A stretch of DNA of 64,000 nt, taken from Bacteriovorax sp. PP10 (lineage in GTDB: Bacteria > Bdellovibrionota > Bacteriovoracia > Bacteriovoracales > Bacteriovoracaceae). The stretch covers positions 806,001 to 870,000 of the forward strand of contig NZ_JAYGJQ010000001.1 of the NCBI RefSeq assembly GCF_035013165.1, in the 5' to 3' direction. Positions within the stretch are counted from its first letter, which is position 1. Every line of letters begins with the position of its first letter. Positions 1-8,297 of this stretch are shown here, piece after piece. Both the position numbers and the translations under genes were made by a program. The notes under the pieces were generated by a model. The model worked only from the letters and a program-made list of their open reading frames with translations, was not told the origin of the DNA and did not search any database.

Positions 1-1
1 T

Positions 2-214
2 GTTGGGGCGGGCAGATCACCTGATATTATGAAAGCAGATAAAGTAGAATCAGAGAGCACGATCATTTATACAGCGACTGAAGAAGATACAGATAACCTG
101 ACGCTTACTTATATTAAAGGTGAGGTTGGTCCTAAAAAAACTAATGGAGTTTTAACTTATAAGATTTTTATGGGTGAGTTTGAAGACGACTTTCACTGCA
201 AGATTTCTCAATAG
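2..214 (+). CDS. 3' end of an unidentified gene (partial)
   Basis: The reading frame is open from base 2 to a TAG at 212-214, so this is the C-terminal 70 residues of a gene that begins before the window. An internal ATG at 29 exists, but the frame stays open upstream of it. The sequence is hydrophilic and Thr/Glu/Lys-rich with no motif I recognise. It converges with the hydrolase gene that ends at 253. Function unknown. Confidence 0.5.
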   Translation, partial: VGAGRSPDIMKADKVESESTIIYTATEEDTDNLTLTYIKGEVGPKKTNGVLTYKIFMGEFEDDFHCKISQ

Positions 215-225
215 TCAGTTTTTGG

Positions 226-250
226 TCGGCGAGGTCTTAGGCTTCGCCGA
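226..250. terminator. hairpin between convergent genes
   Basis: TCGGCGA (226-232) pairs with TCGCCGA (244-250), and the stem continues inward through G-U-type pairs. It sits between two convergent stop codons (214 and 253), as a bidirectional terminator would. There is no clean T run on either side, so its strength is uncertain. Confidence 0.45.
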
Positions 251-252
251 AA

Positions 253-1746
253 TTACTTTAATGTGCATCCAAATTCGGGATGTGCTCTATCAAAGCTCGC
301 ATAAGATTTTTCACCAGGCCAGCGCCCATAAGCGGCCACTAAGATTTTTGCATATTTAGTTTGTTCAGCAACAACGACGTTATCTCTAACTGAAATTTTT
401 GCTAGTTTTGTAATCAGTGGAACGTTACTGCGATCAACACAGGTATCGATATCAATTCCAGAAATAAAATGACATGAGCATACAGTTTTGGCGACAGCTG
501 CAAATAAGACATTCGTTTTCAATCCACTTTTAAGTGTTTTATAAATTGCAGGCCAGGTCATCTTTGTATAATCAGGCGGAGGAATATTTTTTCCAATGGG
601 ATAAGTCGGATCATCGAAGCAGGCAATCGCACGGCTGACAAACTCATCTAGCTTCGAATTGTATTCCTGGTCATACCCAGTGCGGGCAATAACCATCTTT
701 TGAGTCGGAAGGATTGTCAGAATCTGTCCGTAGTGCCCCATTGCCAAAAGCATATTCTCTGGTGAAGCAGGATAAGGTTTACCGAAACCTTTTTTGACAG
801 CTCTGTTAAGCCAGATAGATCCACCATACACCCCATCGTCAGTAATATTTCTTATAACTGTTCCGTTAGATAAATACCCAGGAGAAACTTGAGTTGTTTT
901 TTCAATCCAAGATTGTGGAAGAATTTCTTCTCCATTCCACATACCATTATTTAAATAGAGATAACCAAGTTTTGCCATCTCACGAGGAGTGGCATAACCA
1001 GATGAGCCGCCATTAAAAACACCTTTATGATCACGTTCGAAACGAACATTAGTCATTCCTAGAGGTTTAAAAAGTGAAGTCCAAGGCATTTGATCATAAT
1101 CATCACCATAGACTTTCTTTAAAACGCCCATGGTAATTGCAGGTGTTCCTGTAGAGTAATTAAATTTGTAACCCGGGCCTTGAGGGATAATTTGTTGGTC
1201 AGTCGCATAGTTCGCAATATCTTTATGCCCTAGATAGTAGAGCATGTTAAGCACCGGGCTTTTACTTGCATCGCCACTGTAATACTCATTCCAGATAAAA
1301 CCTGTATCAAGATAAAATAGATTTTCTATTTTAATGTTCTGGTAATTATTTCCTGCTGACGGACGAGGATAAAATTCATTAAGCCCCTGATCCATTGAGA
1401 TTTTTCCATCGCGGACGGCAATTCCTAAAAGAGCACCAGTGATGGTTTTTGTAACTGACCAAAGGATGTGTGGAGTATTGGCATTATGTTTTGAATCGTA
1501 ATACTCAAACTGAATTTCTCCATCTTTAATAACGACCAGACCTTCAGTTAAAAAATTATGAGAGTTTGTAGAAAACTTTACGAAGTCCTGGCATTGTTTT
1601 GAAGACATGCGCTCTTGTTTGTTTTGAGCAATATTCCATGAAGGTACAGGCCATCTTGTTCCAGCATTATCGATAACATCAGAGTAAGTTTTTTGAGAGA
1701 AGATAAAGAATGTAATGATAATAAATGATGAAATTTTTCTCATCAT
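253..1746 (-). CDS. exported serine hydrolase, beta-lactamase/class C family
   Basis: This 497-residue protein has an N-terminal hydrophobic signal peptide (about residues 4-20), so it acts outside the inner membrane. The class C beta-lactamase/DD-peptidase fold is shown by SVTK (S97 and K100, the SxxK nucleophile motif), YST at 197-199 (the YxN position, with Thr for Asn) and HYG at 338-340 (the KTG/HxG position). Such proteins include esterases, D-aminopeptidases and penicillin-binding-like enzymes; the substrate cannot be read from sequence. After about residue 375 there is an extra Cys-containing C-terminal region with a CSC motif, not part of the catalytic domain. It lies downstream of the two-component operon on the same strand with an 84-bp gap. 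True antibiotic resistance is not implied. Confidence 0.85.
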   Translation of the reverse strand: MMRKISSFIIITFFIFSQKTYSDVIDNAGTRWPVPSWNIAQNKQERMSSKQCQDFVKFSTNSHNFLTEGLVVIKDGEIQFEYYDSKHNANTPHILWSVTKTITGALLGIAVRDGKISMDQGLNEFYPRPSAGNNYQNIKIENLFYLDTGFIWNEYYSGDASKSPVLNMLYYLGHKDIANYATDQQIIPQGPGYKFNYSTGTPAITMGVLKKVYGDDYDQMPWTSLFKPLGMTNVRFERDHKGVFNGGSSGYATPREMAKLGYLYLNNGMWNGEEILPQSWIEKTTQVSPGYLSNGTVIRNITDDGVYGGSIWLNRAVKKGFGKPYPASPENMLLAMGHYGQILTILPTQKMVIARTGYDQEYNSKLDEFVSRAIACFDDPTYPIGKNIPPPDYTKMTWPAIYKTLKSGLKTNVLFAAVAKTVCSCHFISGIDIDTCVDRSNVPLITKLAKISVRDNVVVAEQTKYAKILVAAYGRWPGEKSYASFDRAHPEFGCTLK

Positions 1747-1830
1747 TTTTTTTACAATTATTTATCTCTGAACACAATAGTAGGTTGATTAAGATTATCT
1801 TCAGTTTTTCCAATCAAGAAGATCGGCAAA

Positions 1831-3210
1831 TTACTTTGCCTGATGTCTCTTTCTAATGTCACCTAATGTGCTGCGAGGGATTCCTAAAAATTTAGCTGCA
1901 GCATTTTCAGTTCCACACTTCTTCATTGCACAATCAATCATCTTTGCTTCAAATTCTCTAAGCAGATGGTGATAGTTACCAGCAAGTAGGTTTTCGTCTA
2001 TCTCTTGTGAGGCCGGTAAGGCCTTTGCTAAAACAGGGGCACCTGTTTGTTGTAAGTGAGGAGCAATGTCCGAATGTTCAATTTCAGAACCATCAGATAA
2101 AACAGCGGCCACTTCCATCGCGGATTTTAACTCTCGCACATTTCCAGGCCATGTATAACTAAGAAGCAAAGACTCAGCAGATTTAGAAAGACGTTTATTT
2201 GAATATTGAGACAGAAAGTGATTGGCCAAATCAAGGATATCTTCTTTGCGTTCACGTAATGGTGGAATCGTTAAAGAAAATTGTTTCACACGGAAGAATA
2301 AATCTTCTCTGAATGTTTTAGCTTTAATCATTTCTTCTAAGTTTTCATTAGTCGCAGTGATAATTCGGCAAACGATCTTTTTAGATTTTTCCTGACCAAC
2401 AGGAGTGATTTCGCCTGTCGATAAAACGCGTAGGAGTTTTACCTGAATTTCTGGTGTAAGAGTGGCAAGTTCATCCAGGAAAAGGTCACCACCATTAGCA
2501 GCTTCAAATTTTCCAGTGCGAGCTTCAGTTGCTCCTGTGAAAGATCCTTTTTTGTGACCGAAGAGTTCTGATTCAGCAAGACTTGCTGGAATCGCTCCGC
2601 AGTTTACAGCGATCATAGGACGAGAGTCGTCTCCTTCCAGGCTCCAAAGGTAGCGTGCAAGAACTTCCTTACCTGTACCGTTTTCACCACGGATAAGAAC
2701 TGATTGAGATGTTCCTCTCAGTTTTTTAGCAACGTCTAAAACAGCTTGGAAAGCTTTTGACTTAGATTTCAATTCAACTAAGTGAAGAGCATCTTTTCCA
2801 ATTTGCGATTTTAAGTTTTGATTTTTTCTAAGTAGTCTGTGAAGGATAGGGGCCTTAAGCATTGTCTGTCTTAATTTTTCTGGTCCAATGGGCTTTAAAA
2901 TATAATCAGCAGCTCCCGCTTTTAGACATTGTTCAACTAATGCATCTTCATTATGGCCTGTCATCGCAACTGCAACAGTTGCAGGGTAGTGATCATTTAA
3001 ATGTTTAAGTAAGTTTAATCCCAGTCGTTCAGGGCCGTCGTCTAGACTTAGGTCAGTGAAGACAAGATCAATTGTTTCTTCTTCTAAAACTTTCCCGGCT
3101 TCTTCTAAGCTTCCAGCTGTAAAAACCTGGTGGCTGCCATCAGATTCAATCGTGGCCTGCATAGTACGGCGCACTAGAGTTTCATCATCAACGATTAAAA
3201 TTTTCATCAT
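1831..3210 (-). CDS. NtrC-family sigma-54-dependent response regulator
   Basis: The 459-residue protein has an N-terminal receiver (acidic DDE near residues 8-10, phospho-acceptor D53 in FTDLS, K in LKPIG), a central AAA+ domain with Walker A GENGTGKE, and a C-terminal Fis-type helix-turn-helix (AAAKFLGIPRSTLGDIRKR). The sigma-54 contact loop reads GSFTGA instead of the usual GAFTGA, a conservative change also tolerated in some family members. Its start overlaps the stop of the upstream kinase gene by one base, so the pair is cotranscribed and very likely cognate. A sigma-54 promoter with an upstream dyad lies 2.5 kb away at 5655-5771 and is a candidate target. Family and mechanism are sure; the signal sensed is not known. 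Confidence 0.93.
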   Translation of the reverse strand: MMKILIVDDETLVRRTMQATIESDGSHQVFTAGSLEEAGKVLEEETIDLVFTDLSLDDGPERLGLNLLKHLNDHYPATVAVAMTGHNEDALVEQCLKAGAADYILKPIGPEKLRQTMLKAPILHRLLRKNQNLKSQIGKDALHLVELKSKSKAFQAVLDVAKKLRGTSQSVLIRGENGTGKEVLARYLWSLEGDDSRPMIAVNCGAIPASLAESELFGHKKGSFTGATEARTGKFEAANGGDLFLDELATLTPEIQVKLLRVLSTGEITPVGQEKSKKIVCRIITATNENLEEMIKAKTFREDLFFRVKQFSLTIPPLRERKEDILDLANHFLSQYSNKRLSKSAESLLLSYTWPGNVRELKSAMEVAAVLSDGSEIEHSDIAPHLQQTGAPVLAKALPASQEIDENLLAGNYHHLLREFEAKMIDCAMKKCGTENAAAKFLGIPRSTLGDIRKRHQAK

Positions 3211-5312
3211 TACTCCTGATCTTTTACAGAGACACCGGCCAGTTGAGGCTTCGGTATTAGTTTTGCTTTTAGTGCTTTTACTTTTTCCTGGATAATTGGA
3301 TCATCAAACTCAGTTGTCGAAAGATAAGCTGGGATTTGATATTTCTCAATAAAGGCAATACCAGTTAGACCTTCACGGCCGTCTCCTGCGTATTGATCCA
3401 GAATAAATACATAGTCAGAGAGCTCGCCTAAGTCAGGTAGAGCAAGTTCTAGCTGGCTAAAGCTAGAAAAGGTTAGGGCTGTTGGATATTTCTTTTTCCA
3501 TGTAGTAATAATTAATGGGTCATCATCAGTGACGATTAGTTTTTGATTAGGCGCTACTAGCACTTCAAGAGTTGTAAAGGCAGGAACTTTTTCAATGGGA
3601 AGATTCATGTGAATCTTAGTTCCAACACCTACAGTTGATTCAATTGAAAGAGTTCCGCCACTCCATTCAACTGCGCGTTTAGCTTGATAAAGACCAAGAC
3701 CACTTCCACCAGCTTTTTCTAAACTTATTCCACGGTCGAAAATTTTATTTAAATTTTCAGGAGCGATTCCTTTACCGTTATCAGAAATAGTCACGACATA
3801 TTCTTTGTCATTTTTCTTATGAGCGGAAAGTTCAATGACTCCGCCATTATTCATAGCTTCACTCGCATTGTTTAGAATATTAGAAAGTGCCGTTTGAACT
3901 TCTGTGACTTGAACAACACTCCAGATTTCTGGAACAGCATTAAATCCTGTGATGTTAAATTTTTGGCTTCGAGGCATCTTAAGAGCATGTTCTTGGGCCA
4001 CATCAAAAAATAGTTTATCAACTAGAGTCAGTTTAGGAGCTTCAACTACGAGAGTGTTGCTTTCCATTGCGCCTTGAGAGCCTAAACGTTTCACAATTCC
4101 GCTGATTCGCGATACGGCATGGCTGAGTAGGGAGAACATTTCAGCGCCAGCGCCAGGAATGATCTGTTGAAGTTGGTTTAGTGCAAGTGCCATACTCGTA
4201 AGAGGACTTTTAATATCGTGGGCCACTTGAGCGCCAACAGCTGCTCGTGCTTCTGATTTTTCGGCTTCGATCAATTTCGTTTGTGCTTCTTGAAGGCCGT
4301 CGAACATTCTATTAAAACGTCTTGCCAGTAAATCAAGTTCATCTTGTGAATGTTTGGAGTCATCCGTAACGTCGATACGCTTAGAAAAGTCTCCAGACTC
4401 AGCAATTGAGTCAACTGCATTTTGAATGGCCTTAATTTTTCTTAATAAAATTTTTGTAAGCCATAATGAAAGAATAAAAGAAAGGAAAAGCAGGATTGAA
4501 ACAATCCAAATGAATTTTGTTCGAAGTGTAGCGATTGATTTTTTTAAAGAAAGATTTGTTAGTCCTGCTACAAACTTATAACTATAAGGAGCGTCTCCTG
4601 ATACGAAACCACGGACTCGACATTCACAGCAATCTGGAACAGTTGCAGTAATAGTAAATGTTAGAGTTGAGGTAACCTCATTCATTAGAGCAGGGTTTTT
4701 AACATCTCCAAGAATTTTTCCTGTTGGAGATTTCAGAGTGACATGAACAATATCGGAATTGTCCTCAGTAAGCTGCTCTAGTGTTTGTGAAAAGTTTTCA
4801 AAGTTGTTGCGAATATCAATTATATGATGACTGTTTTTTGAAGGAAGAAGGGTAAACCAGGCAACAACTCCTGACTCAAGTACATCTGGAACTAAAGGAA
4901 CGTGTTGGTATTCTTTTTTGCCATCAACAAGATCGCGGTAACCAGAGCAAAGGCTATAAAGATTTTGATGAGTTCTTCCATCACTTGCCTGTAGTGTTTT
5001 TCCGTTAGCATCGATAATATTAATACCATCGACAGAAAGCTCAGTTGCTAGTCTTTTTAATTCACTAGAATCTAATTGCGTTTTATCTTCCAGCTCTCGA
5101 ATTAGTTTCGCTGCATTTAAAGACGTCTGTAAGGACTCTTCTTCTACACTGATAAAATTTCTAGCTACCAGCTCTAAGCGCTCTTGATAAAGCTTAGTGT
5201 ACTCTTTCTGATAAAGATGTTTGGCCACTTCGTAAATACTGACGGAAGTTAACAAAACTCCCAGCATAGTCATACCAACGATAGTTATAAAAATTTTTGT
5301 CGAAAAACGCAT
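3210..5312 (-). CDS. hybrid sensor histidine kinase with C-terminal receiver-like domain
   Basis: The 700-residue protein has a first membrane segment (about 7-29), a periplasmic sensor region (30-263) with a CC-x-C cluster near 228-231, a second membrane segment (about 266-288) and a HAMP domain. The HisKA helix has the phospho-acceptor H365 in VAHDIKSP. The ATPase domain shows NNASEAMNN (481-489), DNGKGI (511-516) and GSGLGL (536-541). A C-terminal receiver-like domain follows, with acidic DDD at 596-598, candidate acceptor D639 and a lysine in LIPKPQ. The order kinase-receiver suggests an internal phosphosink or relay before the separate sigma-54 regulator encoded directly downstream. The ligand is unknown. 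No HPt domain is visible in either protein. Confidence 0.92.
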   Translation of the reverse strand: MRFSTKIFITIVGMTMLGVLLTSVSIYEVAKHLYQKEYTKLYQERLELVARNFISVEEESLQTSLNAAKLIRELEDKTQLDSSELKRLATELSVDGINIIDANGKTLQASDGRTHQNLYSLCSGYRDLVDGKKEYQHVPLVPDVLESGVVAWFTLLPSKNSHHIIDIRNNFENFSQTLEQLTEDNSDIVHVTLKSPTGKILGDVKNPALMNEVTSTLTFTITATVPDCCECRVRGFVSGDAPYSYKFVAGLTNLSLKKSIATLRTKFIWIVSILLFLSFILSLWLTKILLRKIKAIQNAVDSIAESGDFSKRIDVTDDSKHSQDELDLLARRFNRMFDGLQEAQTKLIEAEKSEARAAVGAQVAHDIKSPLTSMALALNQLQQIIPGAGAEMFSLLSHAVSRISGIVKRLGSQGAMESNTLVVEAPKLTLVDKLFFDVAQEHALKMPRSQKFNITGFNAVPEIWSVVQVTEVQTALSNILNNASEAMNNGGVIELSAHKKNDKEYVVTISDNGKGIAPENLNKIFDRGISLEKAGGSGLGLYQAKRAVEWSGGTLSIESTVGVGTKIHMNLPIEKVPAFTTLEVLVAPNQKLIVTDDDPLIITTWKKKYPTALTFSSFSQLELALPDLGELSDYVFILDQYAGDGREGLTGIAFIEKYQIPAYLSTTEFDDPIIQEKVKALKAKLIPKPQLAGVSVKDQE

Positions 5313-5372
5313 GAAACAAGGCTACATCAATAATCGCTTTCTTGAAATGGCGAAAAACTGATAATTTCGTTG

Positions 5373-5609
5373 CTACTTACATGTCGGAAAAACATTTGCT
5401 CCATTCCAACTACCATTTACACAAGTTCGTGCTGCTTCTGTACAAGGCGCCGTTGAACTAGTGTAACCGTGGATAACTGAACCATGTGGATAACCATCAC
5501 AGTTATTGAGACCGCTTTTGCCTTTTTCAGAGCTTCCTTGAAGGGAGAAGGTTGTTGAAGAACAACTAGTAAGGACGATAAACGTAGTGAGGTAAAATAG
5601 GATTTTCAT
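5373..5609 (-). CDS. small Cys-rich lipoprotein
   Basis: This 78-residue precursor has a hydrophobic leader followed by the lipobox LTSC, so the mature protein should be lipid-anchored at Cys16. The mature part carries regularly placed cysteines and a Tyr-x-Ser-Ser-x-x-x-x-Cys ... TCVNGSWNG motif, a module I associate with short surface lipoproteins in this bacterial group. It has its own transcription start region shared with the divergent gene at 5827. Function unknown. Confidence 0.75.
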   Translation of the reverse strand: MKILFYLTTFIVLTSCSSTTFSLQGSSEKGKSGLNNCDGYPHGSVIHGYTSSTAPCTEAARTCVNGSWNGANVFPTCK

Positions 5610-5654
5610 AATGTTCTGATTCTACTGTTCGTTAGCGAAATAGCAAAGTGTGAA

Positions 5655-5693
5655 TGCCGAAGATCCGACAACACGATTGTCGGAAGCTCGGCA
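5655..5693. promoter_or_regulatory. two-tier inverted repeat, candidate activator-binding site
   Basis: TCCGACAA (5664-5671) pairs with TTGTCGGA (5677-5684), and outside it TGCCGA (5655-5660) pairs with TCGGCA (5688-5693), separated by three-base internal loops. It ends about 62 bp upstream of the sigma-54 promoter at 5755, the usual distance for a bacterial enhancer-binding protein site. It lies near the operon encoding such a regulator. Binding is inference. Confidence 0.55.
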
Positions 5694-5754
5694 ACTGCCG
5701 AAATCCCACCACTCAGAGCATTGCCTAACTGTTAGATATTAAAGGGTTCTTGTC

Positions 5755-5771
5755 TTGGCATTCCCCCTGCA
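5755..5771 (+). promoter_or_regulatory. sigma-54 (-24/-12) promoter
   Basis: TTGGCA at 5755-5760 is followed by CTGCA at 5767-5771, giving the invariant GG (5757-5758) and GC (5769-5770) separated by exactly 10 bases, as sigma-54 requires. Transcription would start near 5782, leaving a leader of about 45 bases to the exported-protein gene at 5827. Confidence 0.7.
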
Positions 5772-5826
5772 ATATTGAAGACAGACACTCATTAACGAGT
5801 CGCTAAAAAACAAATAGGAGATCATT

Positions 5827-6165
5827 ATGAAAAAGACTTTATCGCTACTAGCTCTTGCAACAGTAATTACATCATTTAGCTCAATGGCCCATGCGGATAC
5901 GTTAGGAGTTGAAAATCGTTCGTACAATGTACTGAACATTACAATTTTAGATAATGAAACAGTAAAGGATACAATTTGCTTAAGAGAAGGATCAACGGCT
6001 AATTTTAGAGATTATTTACCTAACCATGAATACACAATTAATGTGAAATTCAAAGCAAACGGTTGTGGTGGAGAAAGTCTTAACGAAATCACACAAGATT
6101 TTCAAACACGCCCGGGTATGACGAATCTAAGTGTGGAAGGCAACGGTCAGATTTTCAATAACTAA
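5827..6165 (+). CDS. small exported protein, first of a tandem paralogous pair
   Basis: The 112-residue precursor has a clear signal peptide ending near AHA-D (residue 23). The mature part shares with the next gene the pattern DT-x-C ... A-x-F-x-x-Y-x-P ... Y ... CGG-x-x-L, so the two arose by duplication. The start is supported by AGGAG seven bases upstream. The sigma-54 promoter at 5755 reads into it. The protein is probably periplasmic or secreted, with one likely disulphide between the two conserved cysteines. I recognise no known family. Confidence 0.75.
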   Translation: MKKTLSLLALATVITSFSSMAHADTLGVENRSYNVLNITILDNETVKDTICLREGSTANFRDYLPNHEYTINVKFKANGCGGESLNEITQDFQTRPGMTNLSVEGNGQIFNN

Positions 6166-6198
6166 TTTTTTAAACGAAATACTATTAAGGAGATTTAT

Positions 6199-6585
6199 AT
6201 GAAAAAGATTTTATTACTGCTTTCGCTTTCTTTGCTACTGACTTCATCACTTACTTTTGCACAAGATGAAAATGATTCAGACGAATTAAATGTTGTCCCA
6301 CCAACTGTGATTCAAGTCACAAATGATTCAACTTCACAACATGCTATATGGGTAACAATCTATAATGCAATCGGAAGAATTAGCGATACTGCATGTGTGC
6401 AACCAGATAAACGAGCTCAGTTTTATGGTTACATGCCTCCTTTTACTTATGGTGTTCGTGCTGAGGCAAAAGAGAATAATGATTGTGGTGGAGCAACTCT
6501 TGCTGATGATCGCGTGGATCTACCAATGGCAGTTGTAGGTATTGATGTTAAATTTATTCAAGATCACTTTGTTGACAACGACTAG
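6199..6585 (+). CDS. small exported protein, second of the tandem pair
   Basis: The 128-residue precursor has a signal peptide ending near TFA-Q (residue 22), followed by an acidic stretch. It repeats the DT-x-C, F-x-x-Y-x-P and CGG motifs of the protein at 5827. The start is preceded by AAGGAG. The 33-bp gap and shared orientation suggest one transcript from the sigma-54 promoter, ended by the hairpin at 6595. Function unknown. Confidence 0.75.
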   Translation: MKKILLLLSLSLLLTSSLTFAQDENDSDELNVVPPTVIQVTNDSTSQHAIWVTIYNAIGRISDTACVQPDKRAQFYGYMPPFTYGVRAEAKENNDCGGATLADDRVDLPMAVVGIDVKFIQDHFVDND

Positions 6586-6594
6586 AGTATTTTT

Positions 6595-6626
6595 AAGAAT
6601 CGCAGGCAAGGACGCTTGCGATTCTT
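6595..6626. terminator. strong bidirectional terminator
   Basis: AAGAATCGCA (6595-6604) pairs exactly with TGCGATTCTT (6617-6626), with further GC pairing inside. A run rich in T follows on the plus strand. It serves the exported pair from the left and overlaps the stop codon of the monooxygenase gene from the right. Confidence 0.8.
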
Positions 6627-8115
6627 ATTTGTTTTTATAGTACTGTTGAATGTTGTTAGGATTAGCTTGTAGATCTACAAGACCAATATATCCATCAGGT
6701 CTAATCAAGTAGAGACAATCTTTTACAAAACCATATTTGCTGAGTTCCTTTCTCCAAGGCAATCTTTTTAAAGGCAAAGAATTATTTCGACAGTATTCGA
6801 TTAGTTGATTACTTGCTTCTCCATACAATCTCGCATTCCACTTAAGTGGAAGCGTTTCTTTTAATTTTTCATCCCAAGGCATTCGATCACCCGCATGGAT
6901 CTTGCCGGCCTTTCCTTCACTTAGAAAACTCATACGATAATTAATAGAAATTTGAGAGAGAGTTTTAAATATCAATAATCGAACAAATTTAAACTTTGTA
7001 AGGAAGGATAATAGTGGAGGCGTAATATTTAATCGTATAAAATTAGCAAGAGGGCCAGTACTACTAATAAGTGTAAATGCACGATCCGTTGTGGCGACCA
7101 AGCGTTTCGCAAAGGCCATGCGTTCAAGTTCATAAGAATCCAATATCGTTTCATGTGCTTCTTTTTTTATAACGGCTGCAATTTTCCATGCAAGGTTTAC
7201 GGCATCGCCAATTCCAGTATTCATTCCCTGGCCACCGACAGGGCTATGAATATGGGCTGCATCTCCCAAAAGAAAAACATTTTTATCCCGAAAGCCTTCG
7301 GCAAGTCGATGATGAACGCGATAACTCGAAAACCATTTGATACTTTTAATTTTTAAATCTAAACGCCCTAATGCCTGATGTTTTACATCGTCCCAAGTGA
7401 AGTGATGATCTTTTTCTTTAGTCTCTTCTTTGATAACTCCAATAAGTCTAGCGTGATTCTTTTGCTTCAATGGAAAGATGGCCAGAAAATCCGCTTCATC
7501 TAAAGACAAATGGAGTTGTTGGTTTGTATTAATTCCTTCTGCTTGAACATCGGCGACATAAAAATATTGGGAGTAGGTGCTTCCTTGAAAATCCATCTTG
7601 GAAGTTTGACGAACTTGCGAACGAGCTCCATCACAGCCTGCTAAGTAAAGTGTTTCACAAATTTCTTCGCTGCCGTCTGGATGTTTGAGTTTTACACTTA
7701 ACTTATGATTCTGTTCAAAGCTTAGGCATTCAATACCTCTTTGAACTTGAACTCCCATATTTTTTAACTCTTCAATGAGCAAAGCTTCATGTTCATCTTG
7801 AGGGAAGATAATCATATAGGGAAAAGGACTTAATCCAACTCCAATATCTCCAAGTTTGATATGAGCTTTTTTATGCCCATGCACCCATAAGTTAGCAGCA
7901 CTAAATTTTAGGCCTTGCTCAATAATTTTGGATGCTATTCCTAGTTGTTCGTAAAATTCAAGAGTGCGGGCGTGTAGGACAAGTGCTCTGGAAGTTGTTC
8001 CAGGTAACATTTCTTTATCAACGATACGAACAGGAATTCCTAAGCGAGTTAGGCAGATTGCTAAGACTAATCCTGTTGGGCCTGCTCCGATAATTAGAAT
8101 GCGGATTTGATTCAT
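6625..8115 (-). CDS. FAD-dependent aromatic-type monooxygenase
   Basis: The 496-residue protein is of the PheA/TfdB/UbiH-like class A flavoprotein hydroxylase family. The N terminus has the Rossmann FAD motif IIGAGPTGL (about 8-16). A middle GCDGARSQVR matches the DG motif, and FLLGDAAHIHSPVGGQGMN matches the second FAD-ribityl motif GD(A)AH. The substrate is unknown; relatives hydroxylate phenols or polyketides with NAD(P)H and O2. It stands alone on its strand between unrelated exported-protein genes, so context does not help. Confidence 0.88.
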   Translation of the reverse strand: MNQIRILIIGAGPTGLVLAICLTRLGIPVRIVDKEMLPGTTSRALVLHARTLEFYEQLGIASKIIEQGLKFSAANLWVHGHKKAHIKLGDIGVGLSPFPYMIIFPQDEHEALLIEELKNMGVQVQRGIECLSFEQNHKLSVKLKHPDGSEEICETLYLAGCDGARSQVRQTSKMDFQGSTYSQYFYVADVQAEGINTNQQLHLSLDEADFLAIFPLKQKNHARLIGVIKEETKEKDHHFTWDDVKHQALGRLDLKIKSIKWFSSYRVHHRLAEGFRDKNVFLLGDAAHIHSPVGGQGMNTGIGDAVNLAWKIAAVIKKEAHETILDSYELERMAFAKRLVATTDRAFTLISSTGPLANFIRLNITPPLLSFLTKFKFVRLLIFKTLSQISINYRMSFLSEGKAGKIHAGDRMPWDEKLKETLPLKWNARLYGEASNQLIEYCRNNSLPLKRLPWRKELSKYGFVKDCLYLIRPDGYIGLVDLQANPNNIQQYYKNK

Positions 8116-8230
8116 AAGGTCCCTCTATTCTTAATAGAGTTTCATTAAAAAATGCTTTTGAATATTAACTTAACCTTTTCTTTTTTGTTGGCAGATCCAA
8201 TCAAAAAACTCGGGTAATGGAGGGAGAAAT

Positions 8231-8259
8231 CTTTGAAGTCGCATCGTGCAGCTTCAAAG
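8231..8259. repeat. degenerate copy of the GAAGTC hairpin palindrome
   Basis: CTTTGAAGTCGCA (8231-8243), a three-base loop TCG, then TGCAGCTTCAAAG (8247-8259). This is the same 13-3-13 layout as the palindromes at 22.4-23.15 kb, with a two-base mismatch in the stem. It lies in the 183-bp gap between the monooxygenase start and the next exported gene. The outer stem extends by three further A-T pairs. Confidence 0.65.
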
Positions 8260-8297
8260 ATTAAAATGGAACGTATTAGAACTATGGGGAGAAGAGA

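Noticed and set aside
253-1746. Antibiotic-resistance beta-lactamase
   Set aside because: The fold motifs are present, but YST in place of YxN and the extra C-terminal domain fit an esterase or peptidase-like hydrolase as well.
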